A DNA stretch of 64,000 nt. It comes from Bacteroidota bacterium (lineage in GTDB: Bacteria > Bacteroidota > Rhodothermia > JANXDC01). Below are positions 16,903 to 24,644 of the stretch, one piece after another. Positions within the stretch are counted from its first letter, which is position 1, and each line of letters opens with the position of its first letter. A model generated the notes under the pieces. The model had not been told where the DNA came from. It was given only the letters and a program-made list of their open reading frames with translations, and searched no databases. The stretch is taken from positions 1,399,549 to 1,463,548 of the forward strand of contig AP024675.1 in NCBI GenBank assembly GCA_025998875.1, given 5' to 3'. The position numbers and the translations under genes are program-made.

Positions 16903-18104
16903 GGCCGCTCTCCCCGGGGACGCAACCAGGGTTCGGGATCCAGATGCTGTTGGCCTCTCCAGAGGGCGAAGAACACGCCCGCTCCGCGGGGAGACTCTTC
17001 CAGGCCCGCCCGACCGATAATCTGTCCGGCCACGACGGGATCACCCTCGCGCACGAGTACCTGCGACAGGTTCGCATATACGGTTGTGTACGCGCCGTGC
17101 TGAATGAGCACGGTATTGCCGTAGTCGGCGATGAAAAGCACCCGGCTGATCCGGCCATCGAAGATAGAGCGGACGGGAGCCGCGGGGGGCGTGGCGATGT
17201 CGATGCCGATGTTCAGCGTCTGCGTGCCGTATTCCGGGTGTACGCGCCTGCCGTAGCGTTCCACAATAACGCCTTCTGCGGGCCAGGGCAGCCGACCCCG
17301 ATTGGCGGCGAAGTTCTCGCTCAGCCGTTCCAGGTTGCGGGCCAGTTCGGGTTCGGCCTCGGCCTGGACCGCGGAGCGGCGTTCGGTCTCTGCGATCAGG
17401 GCGGCCAACCGGCGTTCGAGCTCCTGGGCATATCGGCGTTTTTGTTCCAGTTCGCGCTCCAGGCGGGTTCGATCCCGGCGCAGGGAGTGCAGGAAGGCAT
17501 CCCGTTCTCGGATGCGCTCGCTCAACGTCCTGCGCTCCTGTTCAGAGTCCCGCAGCAGGGCCTGGCTCTGGCGCAGCTGGTTGGCTAGGGTTTCCTGCTT
17601 CTGGCGCAACAACTCCGCCAGCGTGTTCAGCGTCTCTGCCTGTCGGCGACGTTCCTGGGCGAAGCGCTGCAGGTACCGGGCCCGGATGAGGGCCTGGTTG
17701 AAGCTTGCCGCTGTGAAGATGAGCGCCAGCTCATGCAACCGGCCGTATCGATAGGCGTACTGGACCCGGCGCCGATATTGATCCAGTATCCGGGCATGTC
17801 GTTCCTGGAGTTGGGCGATCTGCGCTTTTGTCTCTTCCATCTGCACATCCAGCTCCCGGATACGCCGGGCGAGCGTGTTCAACAGCTCATCGCGGAGCCG
17901 TATCTGGCGGTTGTATGTGGCCAGCAGGCGCAGTACCTGGCGTTCCTGCTGTTGCGCGCGACGCAACTCCTCTTCATAGCGCTGGATTTCCCGGCGCAGC
18001 ATCTCGAGTTCCTGCTCCGTCTGGCGGCGCACGTCCCGTTCCTGCGCCCCGAGGGAGCCTGAGAGGCCGAACAGAAGGCATATGAGCAGGATCGTCCTCA
18101 CCAT
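16899..18104 (-). CDS. EnvC-like murein hydrolase activator (degenerate LytM)
   Basis: A 401-residue secreted protein: signal peptide (MVRTILLICLLFGLSGSLGA), long coiled coil (about residues 22-250, Arg/Glu/Gln heptads), and a C-terminal M23/LytM domain. The metal-binding HxxxD becomes NIGID in GTQTLNIGIDIATP, and the HxH pair is replaced by FFALW, so the peptidase is almost certainly inactive. This is the pattern of EnvC, which activates cell-division amidases. I start at 18104, where the signal peptide begins; the frame stays open to 18548 but that stretch overlaps the DUF4292 gene in another frame. Confidence 0.88.
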   Translation of the reverse strand: MVRTILLICLLFGLSGSLGAQERDVRRQTEQELEMLRREIQRYEEELRRAQQQERQVLRLLATYNRQIRLRDELLNTLARRIRELDVQMEETKAQIAQLQERHARILDQYRRRVQYAYRYGRLHELALIFTAASFNQALIRARYLQRFAQERRRQAETLNTLAELLRQKQETLANQLRQSQALLRDSEQERRTLSERIRERDAFLHSLRRDRTRLERELEQKRRYAQELERRLAALIAETERRSAVQAEAEPELARNLERLSENFAANRGRLPWPAEGVIVERYGRRVHPEYGTQTLNIGIDIATPPAAPVRSIFDGRISRVLFIADYGNTVLIQHGAYTTVYANLSQVLVREGDPVVAGQIIGRAGLEESPRGAGVFFALWRGQQHLDPEPWLRPRGERP

Positions 18105-18850
18105 CGCAGGCGGGGGAGCTGCCCGGGGGGATCCCAGGCGGGCGGGGTTCCCGTGGTGTCGAGCGTGCGCAACCGATAGAGGATCTCCAGGCCCTCGGCG
18201 GGGCGGCGGATCAGGATACGGCGGGGCAACCAAACGTTCTCCCAGCGCATCCAGTCCTCGTAGCGGCGCTCCTCCTGCAGCGTATCGTTTCTGTAGCGTT
18301 GCAGGCCGGCCGGGAGTCCGATTTCGGGATCGAAATCGAACTGAACCTCCGCACTGCGCCAGCGCCAGGCTCCGGGCTCCTGGTGCAGAAGCGTCGTATC
18401 CGACCACAGAGCAGGCAGATCCCGACCGGAAAGCCATGTCCAGATCTGCGAGGGAGTAAGACGTACGCCCTCCGGCAGGGCCAGGCCCAGGGGCAGGCGA
18501 TCGGCTTGGGATCCGAGCAGGATCACCCGGCCGTTGAAGCGGTCCCATATCTGCAGGGAGTCCCGGGTGAGCCGGAGGCGGGCTACCTCCAGGCCCATAA
18601 AGGCCTGCAGGCGGGCGAGCAACAGGCTGTCACCCAGAAAGAACAGCTCCCCTCCCGCCGGAAAACGCTGGCCGGCTGTCTGTATCGAGAGCTCGAAGGC
18701 TACCCGCTTGGGAGGGGGGACGGGCTGTAGCCGCAAGGAGGCGGCCTGCCACAGGCCCGCAGGGGGAGGAGGGGCAACGGAGGCCGGTGGGCGTGTGGCA
18801 CAGCCGGAAAGAAGGAGTATTCCGATCCAGCAGACCAACGATCTGGACAT
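18098..18850 (-). CDS. DUF4292 lipoprotein
   Basis: A 250-residue lipoprotein with signal and lipobox LLLSGC. The body is a LolA/LppX-like curved sheet typical of DUF4292, known mainly from Bacteroidota, where it often precedes an EnvC-like gene as here. The stop overlaps the EnvC-like start by seven bases. A role in lipoprotein or envelope handling is possible but untested. It is divergent from the 18880 gene with only about 30 bases between starts. Confidence 0.75.
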   Translation of the reverse strand: MSRSLVCWIGILLLSGCATRPPASVAPPPPAGLWQAASLRLQPVPPPKRVAFELSIQTAGQRFPAGGELFFLGDSLLLARLQAFMGLEVARLRLTRDSLQIWDRFNGRVILLGSQADRLPLGLALPEGVRLTPSQIWTWLSGRDLPALWSDTTLLHQEPGAWRWRSAEVQFDFDPEIGLPAGLQRYRNDTLQEERRYEDWMRWENVWLPRRILIRRPAEGLEILYRLRTLDTTGTPPAWDPPGQLPRLRW

Positions 18851-18879
18851 CGCTTGCTCCGAACAGCGGGTTTTTCAAT

Positions 18880-19689
18880 ATGGACACGCAGAGCGGCAAG
18901 GAACAAGGGGGCAGGCCGGATAAGGACGCCCAGCAGGTGAAAAACCCAAAACCCGCCCGGATGGTGGCTTTACAGCGAGACGGAAGGGGGCGTATTTTCG
19001 AGCCGGTCCTGGATACGGGAGTGCACATGGAACCCGCTTTCTGGATCCTCACCCCACCTCCCCTTGAGCGCGGAGGGCGGCTCTGGGTGGAGGTCCGCTA
19101 CGGAGATCCCGAGACCAACAGCCTTCTCCCCGCTGAACTGGAGGCGGGGTTGGTGCGCGCCCGCGTGTGGGCCGAGCGGGCGCATGAGCTGGATACAGAA
19201 ACCCTGCGTCTGAGTCTGAACGCGCAACGACAGCTGGGCTTCTACGTCAGCGCCGAGCGTCTGCCCATAGCGTTGGGGCTGTATTACGACTTGGGGTACC
19301 ACCTTTCCTCCGAGGGCTTGCCTCTATATGTGCACTGTTACGCGCAGGGGGTCGTGCTGGGCGCCGAGGCGTATCCCACCCGGGTGCCCGCGGCCCATCT
19401 GACGCTGCGCCTGCTTCCCGAAAGCTGGCCCGCGGCAGAGCGTCCCTGGCCGCTGCGGGTGGAGTTCTTCGGAAGGCCTCAGCCCGGAGCGGAGGTGGAG
19501 CTGATTCGGCCCCGCTGCTGGAAGGGGCAAACGGACCACGAGGGCTGGGTTGAGATCCCCGCCCTGGAAGTGGGGACCTGCGCCCTGCGCGTTACGGTCC
19601 GGGTTCCGCGATCCGGAACCGTGCGGGGGCAACCATACCAGGCTGTTGAACACCGTGCCACGCTCTATTTGCCCGTGCAAGAGGGGTAA
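18880..19689 (+). CDS. Uncharacterised protein with C-terminal beta-sandwich-like segment
   Basis: About 269 residues with no signal peptide or membrane helix. The C-terminal third reads like a transthyretin/Ig-like domain (GQTDHEGWVEIPALEVGTCALRVTVR), the pattern of carboxypeptidase regulatory-like or DUF4198 domains. The first roughly 30 residues are polar and low-complexity, so the true start may be downstream: a GTG at 18937 with AAGGA upstream is one option. It is two bases from the nucleotidyltransferase, so the two are probably co-transcribed. I do not recognise a family. Confidence 0.6.
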   Translation: MDTQSGKEQGGRPDKDAQQVKNPKPARMVALQRDGRGRIFEPVLDTGVHMEPAFWILTPPPLERGGRLWVEVRYGDPETNSLLPAELEAGLVRARVWAERAHELDTETLRLSLNAQRQLGFYVSAERLPIALGLYYDLGYHLSSEGLPLYVHCYAQGVVLGAEAYPTRVPAAHLTLRLLPESWPAAERPWPLRVEFFGRPQPGAEVELIRPRCWKGQTDHEGWVEIPALEVGTCALRVTVRVPRSGTVRGQPYQAVEHRATLYLPVQEG

Positions 19690-19691
19690 AG

Positions 19692-20693
19692 ATGCGTCTT
19701 GTCATACCCATGGCCGGAAAAGGCACGCGCCTGCGGCCCCATACGCACACCACGCCCAAGCCGCTACTGCCCGTTGCGGGTAAGCTCATGGTCGAGCGTA
19801 TCCTGGAAGCCTTCGTCGGCGCGTTGCCGGAGCGCATCGATACGATCGGGTTTGTGCTCGGAGATTTCGGAGCCGAGGTTTCGGCCACGCTCGCCGAGCT
19901 CTGCAGACGGCTGGGGGCGGAAGCCCGCTTCTACCGGCAGGAAAGCCCCGAGGGCACAGGGCATGCCGTGTACATGGCGGCGGAGCTGCTGGAAGGCCCG
20001 GTGATCGTGGCGTTTGCCGATACGCTTTTCGAGCTGGATCGGCTTTTCAGCCTGGACGCGGAGGCCCTGATCTGGGTTAAGGAGGTCGAAGATCCCCGCC
20101 GTTTCGGGGTGGTGCTCGAGGAGGGGGGGCGGATCGTGGGTTTTGTGGAAAAACCCTCCGAGCCCATTTCCCGGAAGGCCATCATCGGCATCTACTATTT
20201 CCGTCAGGGCGCCCGACTACGCCAGGCGCTGGAGCGGCTGATCCGGGAGAACAGGCGCGGACACGGCGGGGAATTACAGCTCACCGACGCGTTGGATGAT
20301 CTCATCCGACAGGGGCTGCCTTTTCAGACGACCACGGTTTCCAGCTGGCTGGACTTTGGCACCGTGACGGATATGCTCCAGAGCACTTTCTATGTGCTCG
20401 AGCGCATGGGGCAAGATGTTCATCCCTCGGCTGTGATCGAAAATAGCGTGCTTCTGGGTCCCGTCTACGTGGGGCCGAATGTGCAGATCCGGAATGCCGT
20501 TGTGGGACCTTTTGTGTCTCTGGAGGCCGGGGTGTGTCTGGAGCACAGCCGGATCGAGCGCACCATCCTCAACCGGCACGCGTACGTGGCCCATTCTCTG
20601 CTGCGAGAGAGCTTCATCGGGCAGCACGCCTGCCTGGTCGGGCTTTCGGGTCGCTTCAACATCGGCGATCATAGCGCCGCAGAAGGCGTATGA
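19692..20693 (+). CDS. Sugar-phosphate nucleotidyltransferase with left-handed beta-helix
   Basis: A 333-residue protein. The N-terminus MAGKGTRLRPHTHTTPKPLLPVAGK is the pyrophosphorylase signature of the RmlA/GlmU superfamily. Further motifs are FADTLF for metal binding, GFVEKP and WLDFGT. From about residue 238, VHPSAVIENSVLLGPVYVG starts hexapeptide repeats of a beta-helix. It probably makes an NDP-sugar (dTDP-, UDP- or CDP-glucose type); substrate not determinable here. The stop overlaps mutS2. Confidence 0.85.
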   Translation: MRLVIPMAGKGTRLRPHTHTTPKPLLPVAGKLMVERILEAFVGALPERIDTIGFVLGDFGAEVSATLAELCRRLGAEARFYRQESPEGTGHAVYMAAELLEGPVIVAFADTLFELDRLFSLDAEALIWVKEVEDPRRFGVVLEEGGRIVGFVEKPSEPISRKAIIGIYYFRQGARLRQALERLIRENRRGHGGELQLTDALDDLIRQGLPFQTTTVSSWLDFGTVTDMLQSTFYVLERMGQDVHPSAVIENSVLLGPVYVGPNVQIRNAVVGPFVSLEAGVCLEHSRIERTILNRHAYVAHSLLRESFIGQHACLVGLSGRFNIGDHSAAEGV

Positions 20694-23071
20694 TGGAACT
20701 GATCCCGGCGCATACGCCGGAGCTTCTGGGGTTCGATACGCTGCGAACCCGTCTGGAGGCCCTGGCTCTTTCCGATTCCGGCCGAGAACGCATCCGGAAC
20801 CTTGTCTTCTGGACCGATCCGGAGGTGATCCGGGGCTATATGGAGCGCACCGAAGCGCTCAAGAACCTCTTGTTGCATGACGATCCCTTCCCTTTGGAGC
20901 CGTGGCCGGATCTGCGTCCCCTTTTCCGTCAGGCGGCCGTTATGGATGTCTACCTGCCCGGAGCCCATCTGGTTCAGATCGCCCGATGGCTTCGACAGGT
21001 CCGGACGGTGCGCGCCTATCTGGAGCGGAGGCGGGCCCGCTATGGGTTGCTCTGGGAATCTTTCGGTTCCCTGATTCCGCTTCCGGAGCTGGAAGAAGCC
21101 ATTTTTTGCGCCCTCTTCGATGATGGCGGGGTGCGGCCAGATGCCTCTCCGGAGCTGCGTCGTCTCTCCGAGGAGCGAGCCGTGCTGGGGGAGCGGCTCC
21201 ATCGGCGTCTGGACCAGATCCTCTCCGAGTGGGCTATGGCCGGCTTGCTGGCCGATGAGCAGCCCGCGTTTCGGGGAGGCCGGCTTCTTTTGCCCGTACA
21301 GGCGGAGCACAAGCGTCGCGTAGCGGGCTTTATACACGATGTCTCCTCTACCGGGCAGACGGTCTATGTAGAGCCGGCCGCGCTTTTGGAGCTCAACAAC
21401 GAACTGCGCGCGCTGGAGGCCGAAATACAGCGTCAGCAGGAGGCCGTGCTCCGGGAGCTCACGGCCCGGCTGCGCCGTCACCTGCCGGAGCTGGAGTACA
21501 ACCTGGAGCTCATGGTCCGGCTCGATGAACTGCAAGCCAGGGCTCGGCTGGCCATCGAGCTCATGGCGGAGATGCCCGAACTGGACGGGGAAAGCAGGGT
21601 GCTGCTCAGGGAAGCCCGCCATCCCGGACTGTGGCTGTCGCGGCCGGATAAGTCCACGGTTGTACCCCTGGATCTGGAGCTGGGCACCCGAAGCCGGGTG
21701 CTGGTCATCTCCGGGCCCAACGCGGGGGGCAAGTCCGTGGCCATGAAGACGGTGGGGTTACTGGTGCTCATGGCCCATGCCGGCTTGCTTTTGCCCGCCC
21801 ATCCGAAGAGCCGCATCGGGCTTTTTGCCCGGATGGGGGTAGATATCGGAGATGCCCAGTCCGTCGAGCAGGATCTGTCCACCTTCAGTGCGCATCTGGA
21901 GCGGCAGCGCGCCATTCTGGAGCGGGCCGATGCACGCACGCTCGTGCTCATCGATGAGCTGGGCACGGCCACCGATCCGGAAGAGGGGGGGGCGCTGGGA
22001 GGGGCTATTCTAGACGTATTGCTTGAGCGCGGGGCGCGCGTGATCGTGACCACGCACCATGGGGCGATCAAGGCCTGGGCGTTGCGCACCCCGGGGGCGG
22101 AAAACGGCTCTATGGCCTTCGATGAGGAGCGTCTGCAGCCCACGTATCGTTTCCGGCCCGGTGTGCCCGGCCGTTCGTACGCCTTCGAGATCGCCCGCCG
22201 GATCGGGATCCCGGATTTTGTCCTGGAGCGGGCGCGGCACCTGGCCCGGCTCAAGGGGCCTCGTCTCGATGAGGTGCTGGCCTCCTGGGAGGCCGAACGC
22301 CGCGCCTTCGAGGAGGCGCGCCGACGACTGGAGGCCGAACTCCAGGCGCTGGAGCGGGAGCGCCGTGAGCTGGCCGAGCGCAGAGCGGCTCTGGAGCAGG
22401 AGGTGGCCGATATCCGGGCGCGCGCCCTCAAGGAGGCCGAAACCCTGCTCCGGGAGGCGCGGGCTCGTATCGAGCGCACTATACGGGAAATCCGAGAGGG
22501 GCAGGCGGAGCGAGAACACACCCGCAGGGTCCGTTCCGAACTGGAGCGGTTCGAGCAGGAGGTTCGCTCTGAGCGCCGGGCGCTGGAGCAGAAACGGGGG
22601 GCGCGGGCCACTCCCCGTCCGATACAGGTCGGCGACTGGGTGGAGCTCATCGAGCATCCCGGCGCCCCGGCCCGGGTGCTGGAGCTCTCCGCCTCGCAGG
22701 CGGTGGTATTGCTGGGGGGGCTTAAGCTTCGCACCTCCCTGGATCGGATCCGACCCGCAGCCTCTGTGCCCCGCGAGGAGCCCGCTTCCGGTATCGCCCG
22801 ATCCTCCTCTCTCCCTCTCGCCCTGCGCGCAGGGTATGAACTCGACATCCGCGGCATGCGGGCTTCGGAAGCCCGGGAGGTGGTGGAACGTTTCCTGGAC
22901 GAGGCACTGGCCGCCGGCCTGGAACGGGTGCGCATCATCCATGGAAAAGGCGATGGCGTGCTGCGCCAGGTGGTTCATGAGGTGGCCCGATCCCATCCAG
23001 CCGTTTCCGGCTGGGTGGAGGCCCGGCCTGAGGAGGGAGGGGCTGGGGTAAGTATCCTTATGCTGCGTTAG
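20690..23071 (+). CDS. mutS2: MutS2 (DNA/ribosome-associated ATPase-nuclease)
   Basis: A 793-residue protein with the full MutS2 layout: core/lever region, ATPase with Walker A GPNAGGKS at 342-349, VLIDELGTATDPEEG Walker B, TTHH, a long charged coiled coil about 500-640, a KOW-like patch, and a C-terminal Smr domain (LDIRGM at about 712, HGKGDGVLR). The mismatch-recognition domain of MutS is absent, as expected. Known roles are suppression of recombination and, in Bacillus, splitting collided ribosomes. Two adjacent ATGs (20690, 20693) are possible starts. Confidence 0.95.
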   Translation: MMELIPAHTPELLGFDTLRTRLEALALSDSGRERIRNLVFWTDPEVIRGYMERTEALKNLLLHDDPFPLEPWPDLRPLFRQAAVMDVYLPGAHLVQIARWLRQVRTVRAYLERRRARYGLLWESFGSLIPLPELEEAIFCALFDDGGVRPDASPELRRLSEERAVLGERLHRRLDQILSEWAMAGLLADEQPAFRGGRLLLPVQAEHKRRVAGFIHDVSSTGQTVYVEPAALLELNNELRALEAEIQRQQEAVLRELTARLRRHLPELEYNLELMVRLDELQARARLAIELMAEMPELDGESRVLLREARHPGLWLSRPDKSTVVPLDLELGTRSRVLVISGPNAGGKSVAMKTVGLLVLMAHAGLLLPAHPKSRIGLFARMGVDIGDAQSVEQDLSTFSAHLERQRAILERADARTLVLIDELGTATDPEEGGALGGAILDVLLERGARVIVTTHHGAIKAWALRTPGAENGSMAFDEERLQPTYRFRPGVPGRSYAFEIARRIGIPDFVLERARHLARLKGPRLDEVLASWEAERRAFEEARRRLEAELQALERERRELAERRAALEQEVADIRARALKEAETLLREARARIERTIREIREGQAEREHTRRVRSELERFEQEVRSERRALEQKRGARATPRPIQVGDWVELIEHPGAPARVLELSASQAVVLLGGLKLRTSLDRIRPAASVPREEPASGIARSSSLPLALRAGYELDIRGMRASEAREVVERFLDEALAAGLERVRIIHGKGDGVLRQVVHEVARSHPAVSGWVEARPEEGGAGVSILMLR

Positions 23072-23089
23072 GAAGAAGGAGGTTACCCG

Positions 23090-24079
23090 GTGAAACCCAG
23101 GGTATTTGTGACCTACCGGATTCCCGAGGCCGGTCTACGGCTGTTGCGCGAGCAAGCGGAGCTGATTGTCAACGAAGAGGATCGTTTTCTGAACGAAGAG
23201 GAGATCATCTCCCGGGCCCGGGACGCCGAGGCGCTCATTACGCTCCTGCAGGATCCCATCACCGCACGGGTCATTGAGGCTCTGCCCCGGTTGAAGATCA
23301 TCGCCAACTACGCGGTGGGATACAACAACATCGATGTGGAGGCCGCCACGCGGCGGGGGGTGGTGGTTACCCACACACCGGATGTGCTTACCGATGCCAC
23401 GGCCGATCTGACGATGGCCCTGATCTTGGCCGTGGCCCGACAGGTGGTGGCCGCCGATCGGTTTGTCCGCGAGGGGCGCTTTACGGGCTGGAAGCCTGAG
23501 CTGTGGCTCGGCATGGAGTTGCGGGGTAAAACGATCGGCATCGTCGGCATGGGACGTATCGGCTACGCCGTCGCCCGCCGGGCTGTGGCCTTCGGCATGG
23601 AGGTGATCTACCATAATCGGCGTCCGGCCAATCCCACACTCGCCTACCTCGTGGGAGCTCGGTACGTGTCCCTGCAGGAGCTGCTGGAGCAAGCGGACGT
23701 CGTTTCCCTGCACTGTCCCCTTACCCCCCAGACGCGGCATCTGATCGATCGCCATGCGCTGGAGCGCATGAAGCCGACGGCGATTCTCATCAACACGGCC
23801 CGAGGTCCCGTGGTGGACGAGGCCGCCCTGGCCGAGGCCCTGCGCCAGGGGCGCCTGGCCGGTGCGGGGCTGGATGTCTTCGAAGAAGAACCGCGCGTCC
23901 ATCCGGATCTGCTCTCCCTGCCCAACGTGGTGCTGACTCCGCACATCGGAAGCGCCACTCGGGAGGCCCGGGAACAGATGGCCATTATGTGCGCACAATC
24001 TGTGATCGCCGCGCTTTCCGGAGAGGTGGAGGTGTCGCATATGGTCAATCCCGAGGCGCTCCTCCTGCGCAACGGATAG
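23090..24079 (+). CDS. D-isomer-specific 2-hydroxyacid dehydrogenase (glyoxylate/hydroxypyruvate reductase type)
   Basis: A 329-residue NAD(P) dehydrogenase beginning with GTG after a strong AAGGAGG. The nucleotide fold has GIVGMGRIGYAVARR. The catalytic residues are the Arg in NTARGPVVD, the Glu in GLDVFEEEP and the His in LTPHIGSAT. NYAVGYNNIDV is typical of D-glycerate dehydrogenase/glyoxylate reductase, the likely activity. It follows mutS2 by 18 bases. Confidence 0.9.
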   Translation: MKPRVFVTYRIPEAGLRLLREQAELIVNEEDRFLNEEEIISRARDAEALITLLQDPITARVIEALPRLKIIANYAVGYNNIDVEAATRRGVVVTHTPDVLTDATADLTMALILAVARQVVAADRFVREGRFTGWKPELWLGMELRGKTIGIVGMGRIGYAVARRAVAFGMEVIYHNRRPANPTLAYLVGARYVSLQELLEQADVVSLHCPLTPQTRHLIDRHALERMKPTAILINTARGPVVDEAALAEALRQGRLAGAGLDVFEEEPRVHPDLLSLPNVVLTPHIGSATREAREQMAIMCAQSVIAALSGEVEVSHMVNPEALLLRNG

Positions 24080-24084
24080 GGGAA

Positions 24085-24113
24085 TTGACAATGGGGGCAG
24101 CTCATGCCATATT
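24085..24113 (+). promoter_or_regulatory. Candidate promoter with consensus TTGACA
   Basis: TTGACA at 24085-24090 is an exact -35 hexamer, followed after 17 bases by CATATT (24108-24113). It sits just after the dehydrogenase stop and 59 bases before the DUF4783 start, and would drive DUF4783 and the large kinase. The -10 match is partial. Confidence 0.4.
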
Positions 24114-24171
24114 TGATCGGTATGAACGCGGGAGGGTACCCAGAGGCCCCCGCAGAGAAGGCGAATGGCTC

Positions 24172-24636
24172 ATGCCCTGTTGGATTGACATGAAGAGGTG
24201 GGTGCGCCTGTGGGGGGTCGGGGTCTGGCTCTGGGCATGGATGATGGTTGCGTTCCGAGCCTGGGCGCAGACCGGTCCTGCGCAGAAAGAACCCCCTGCT
24301 GAGGTGCCGTTTGCCCAGATTCAGAGCGCGCTCGCCGGAGGGATAGCTCGCCCGCTGGTGGCGCTGGTCAAGGAGGGGGTGGAGATCGCCCTGCTAGAGG
24401 AGCGGGATTTCTACAGCCGCAGGCAGGCCGAGTACGTGCTCAACGCGTTCTTTCAGCGCTATCCTCCGGTCGGATTTCAGTTTCGTCATCGGGGCGCGGC
24501 CGACGGGAGCTCCTATGGGGTGGGGACGTACTATTACCGCTCCCCGGATGGGAGACGTAGCCAGTTGCGCGTTTACGTGTTGCTTCGTCTGGGCGAGCGG
24601 GGTTGGGAGATAGAAGAAATCCGTTTTGAAAACTGA
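24172..24636 (+). CDS. DUF4783 exported protein
   Basis: A 154-residue secreted protein. After the signal peptide (WGVGVWLWAWMMVAFRAWA) the mature part starts PFAQIQSALAGGIARPLVALV and ends with a YYRSPDGRRSQLRVYVLLRLGERGWEI segment, typical of DUF4783, an NTF2-like/cystatin-like fold in Bacteroidota. I use ATG 24172 because GAGAAGG lies about ten bases upstream; ATG 24190 is an alternative giving the same mature protein. The family function is unknown. It ends nine bases before the kinase. Confidence 0.75.
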   Translation: MPCWIDMKRWVRLWGVGVWLWAWMMVAFRAWAQTGPAQKEPPAEVPFAQIQSALAGGIARPLVALVKEGVEIALLEERDFYSRRQAEYVLNAFFQRYPPVGFQFRHRGAADGSSYGVGTYYYRSPDGRRSQLRVYVLLRLGERGWEIEEIRFEN

Positions 24637-24644
24637 AGGCCAGC

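Noticed and set aside
16899-18548. N-terminal extension of the EnvC-like gene to 18548
   Set aside because: The extra 148 residues overlap DUF4292 in another frame and lack a signal peptide; the signal starts at 18104.
21478-22938. Long antisense frame within mutS2
   Set aside because: Ser/Arg-rich shadow translation with no motifs, fully inside a complete mutS2.
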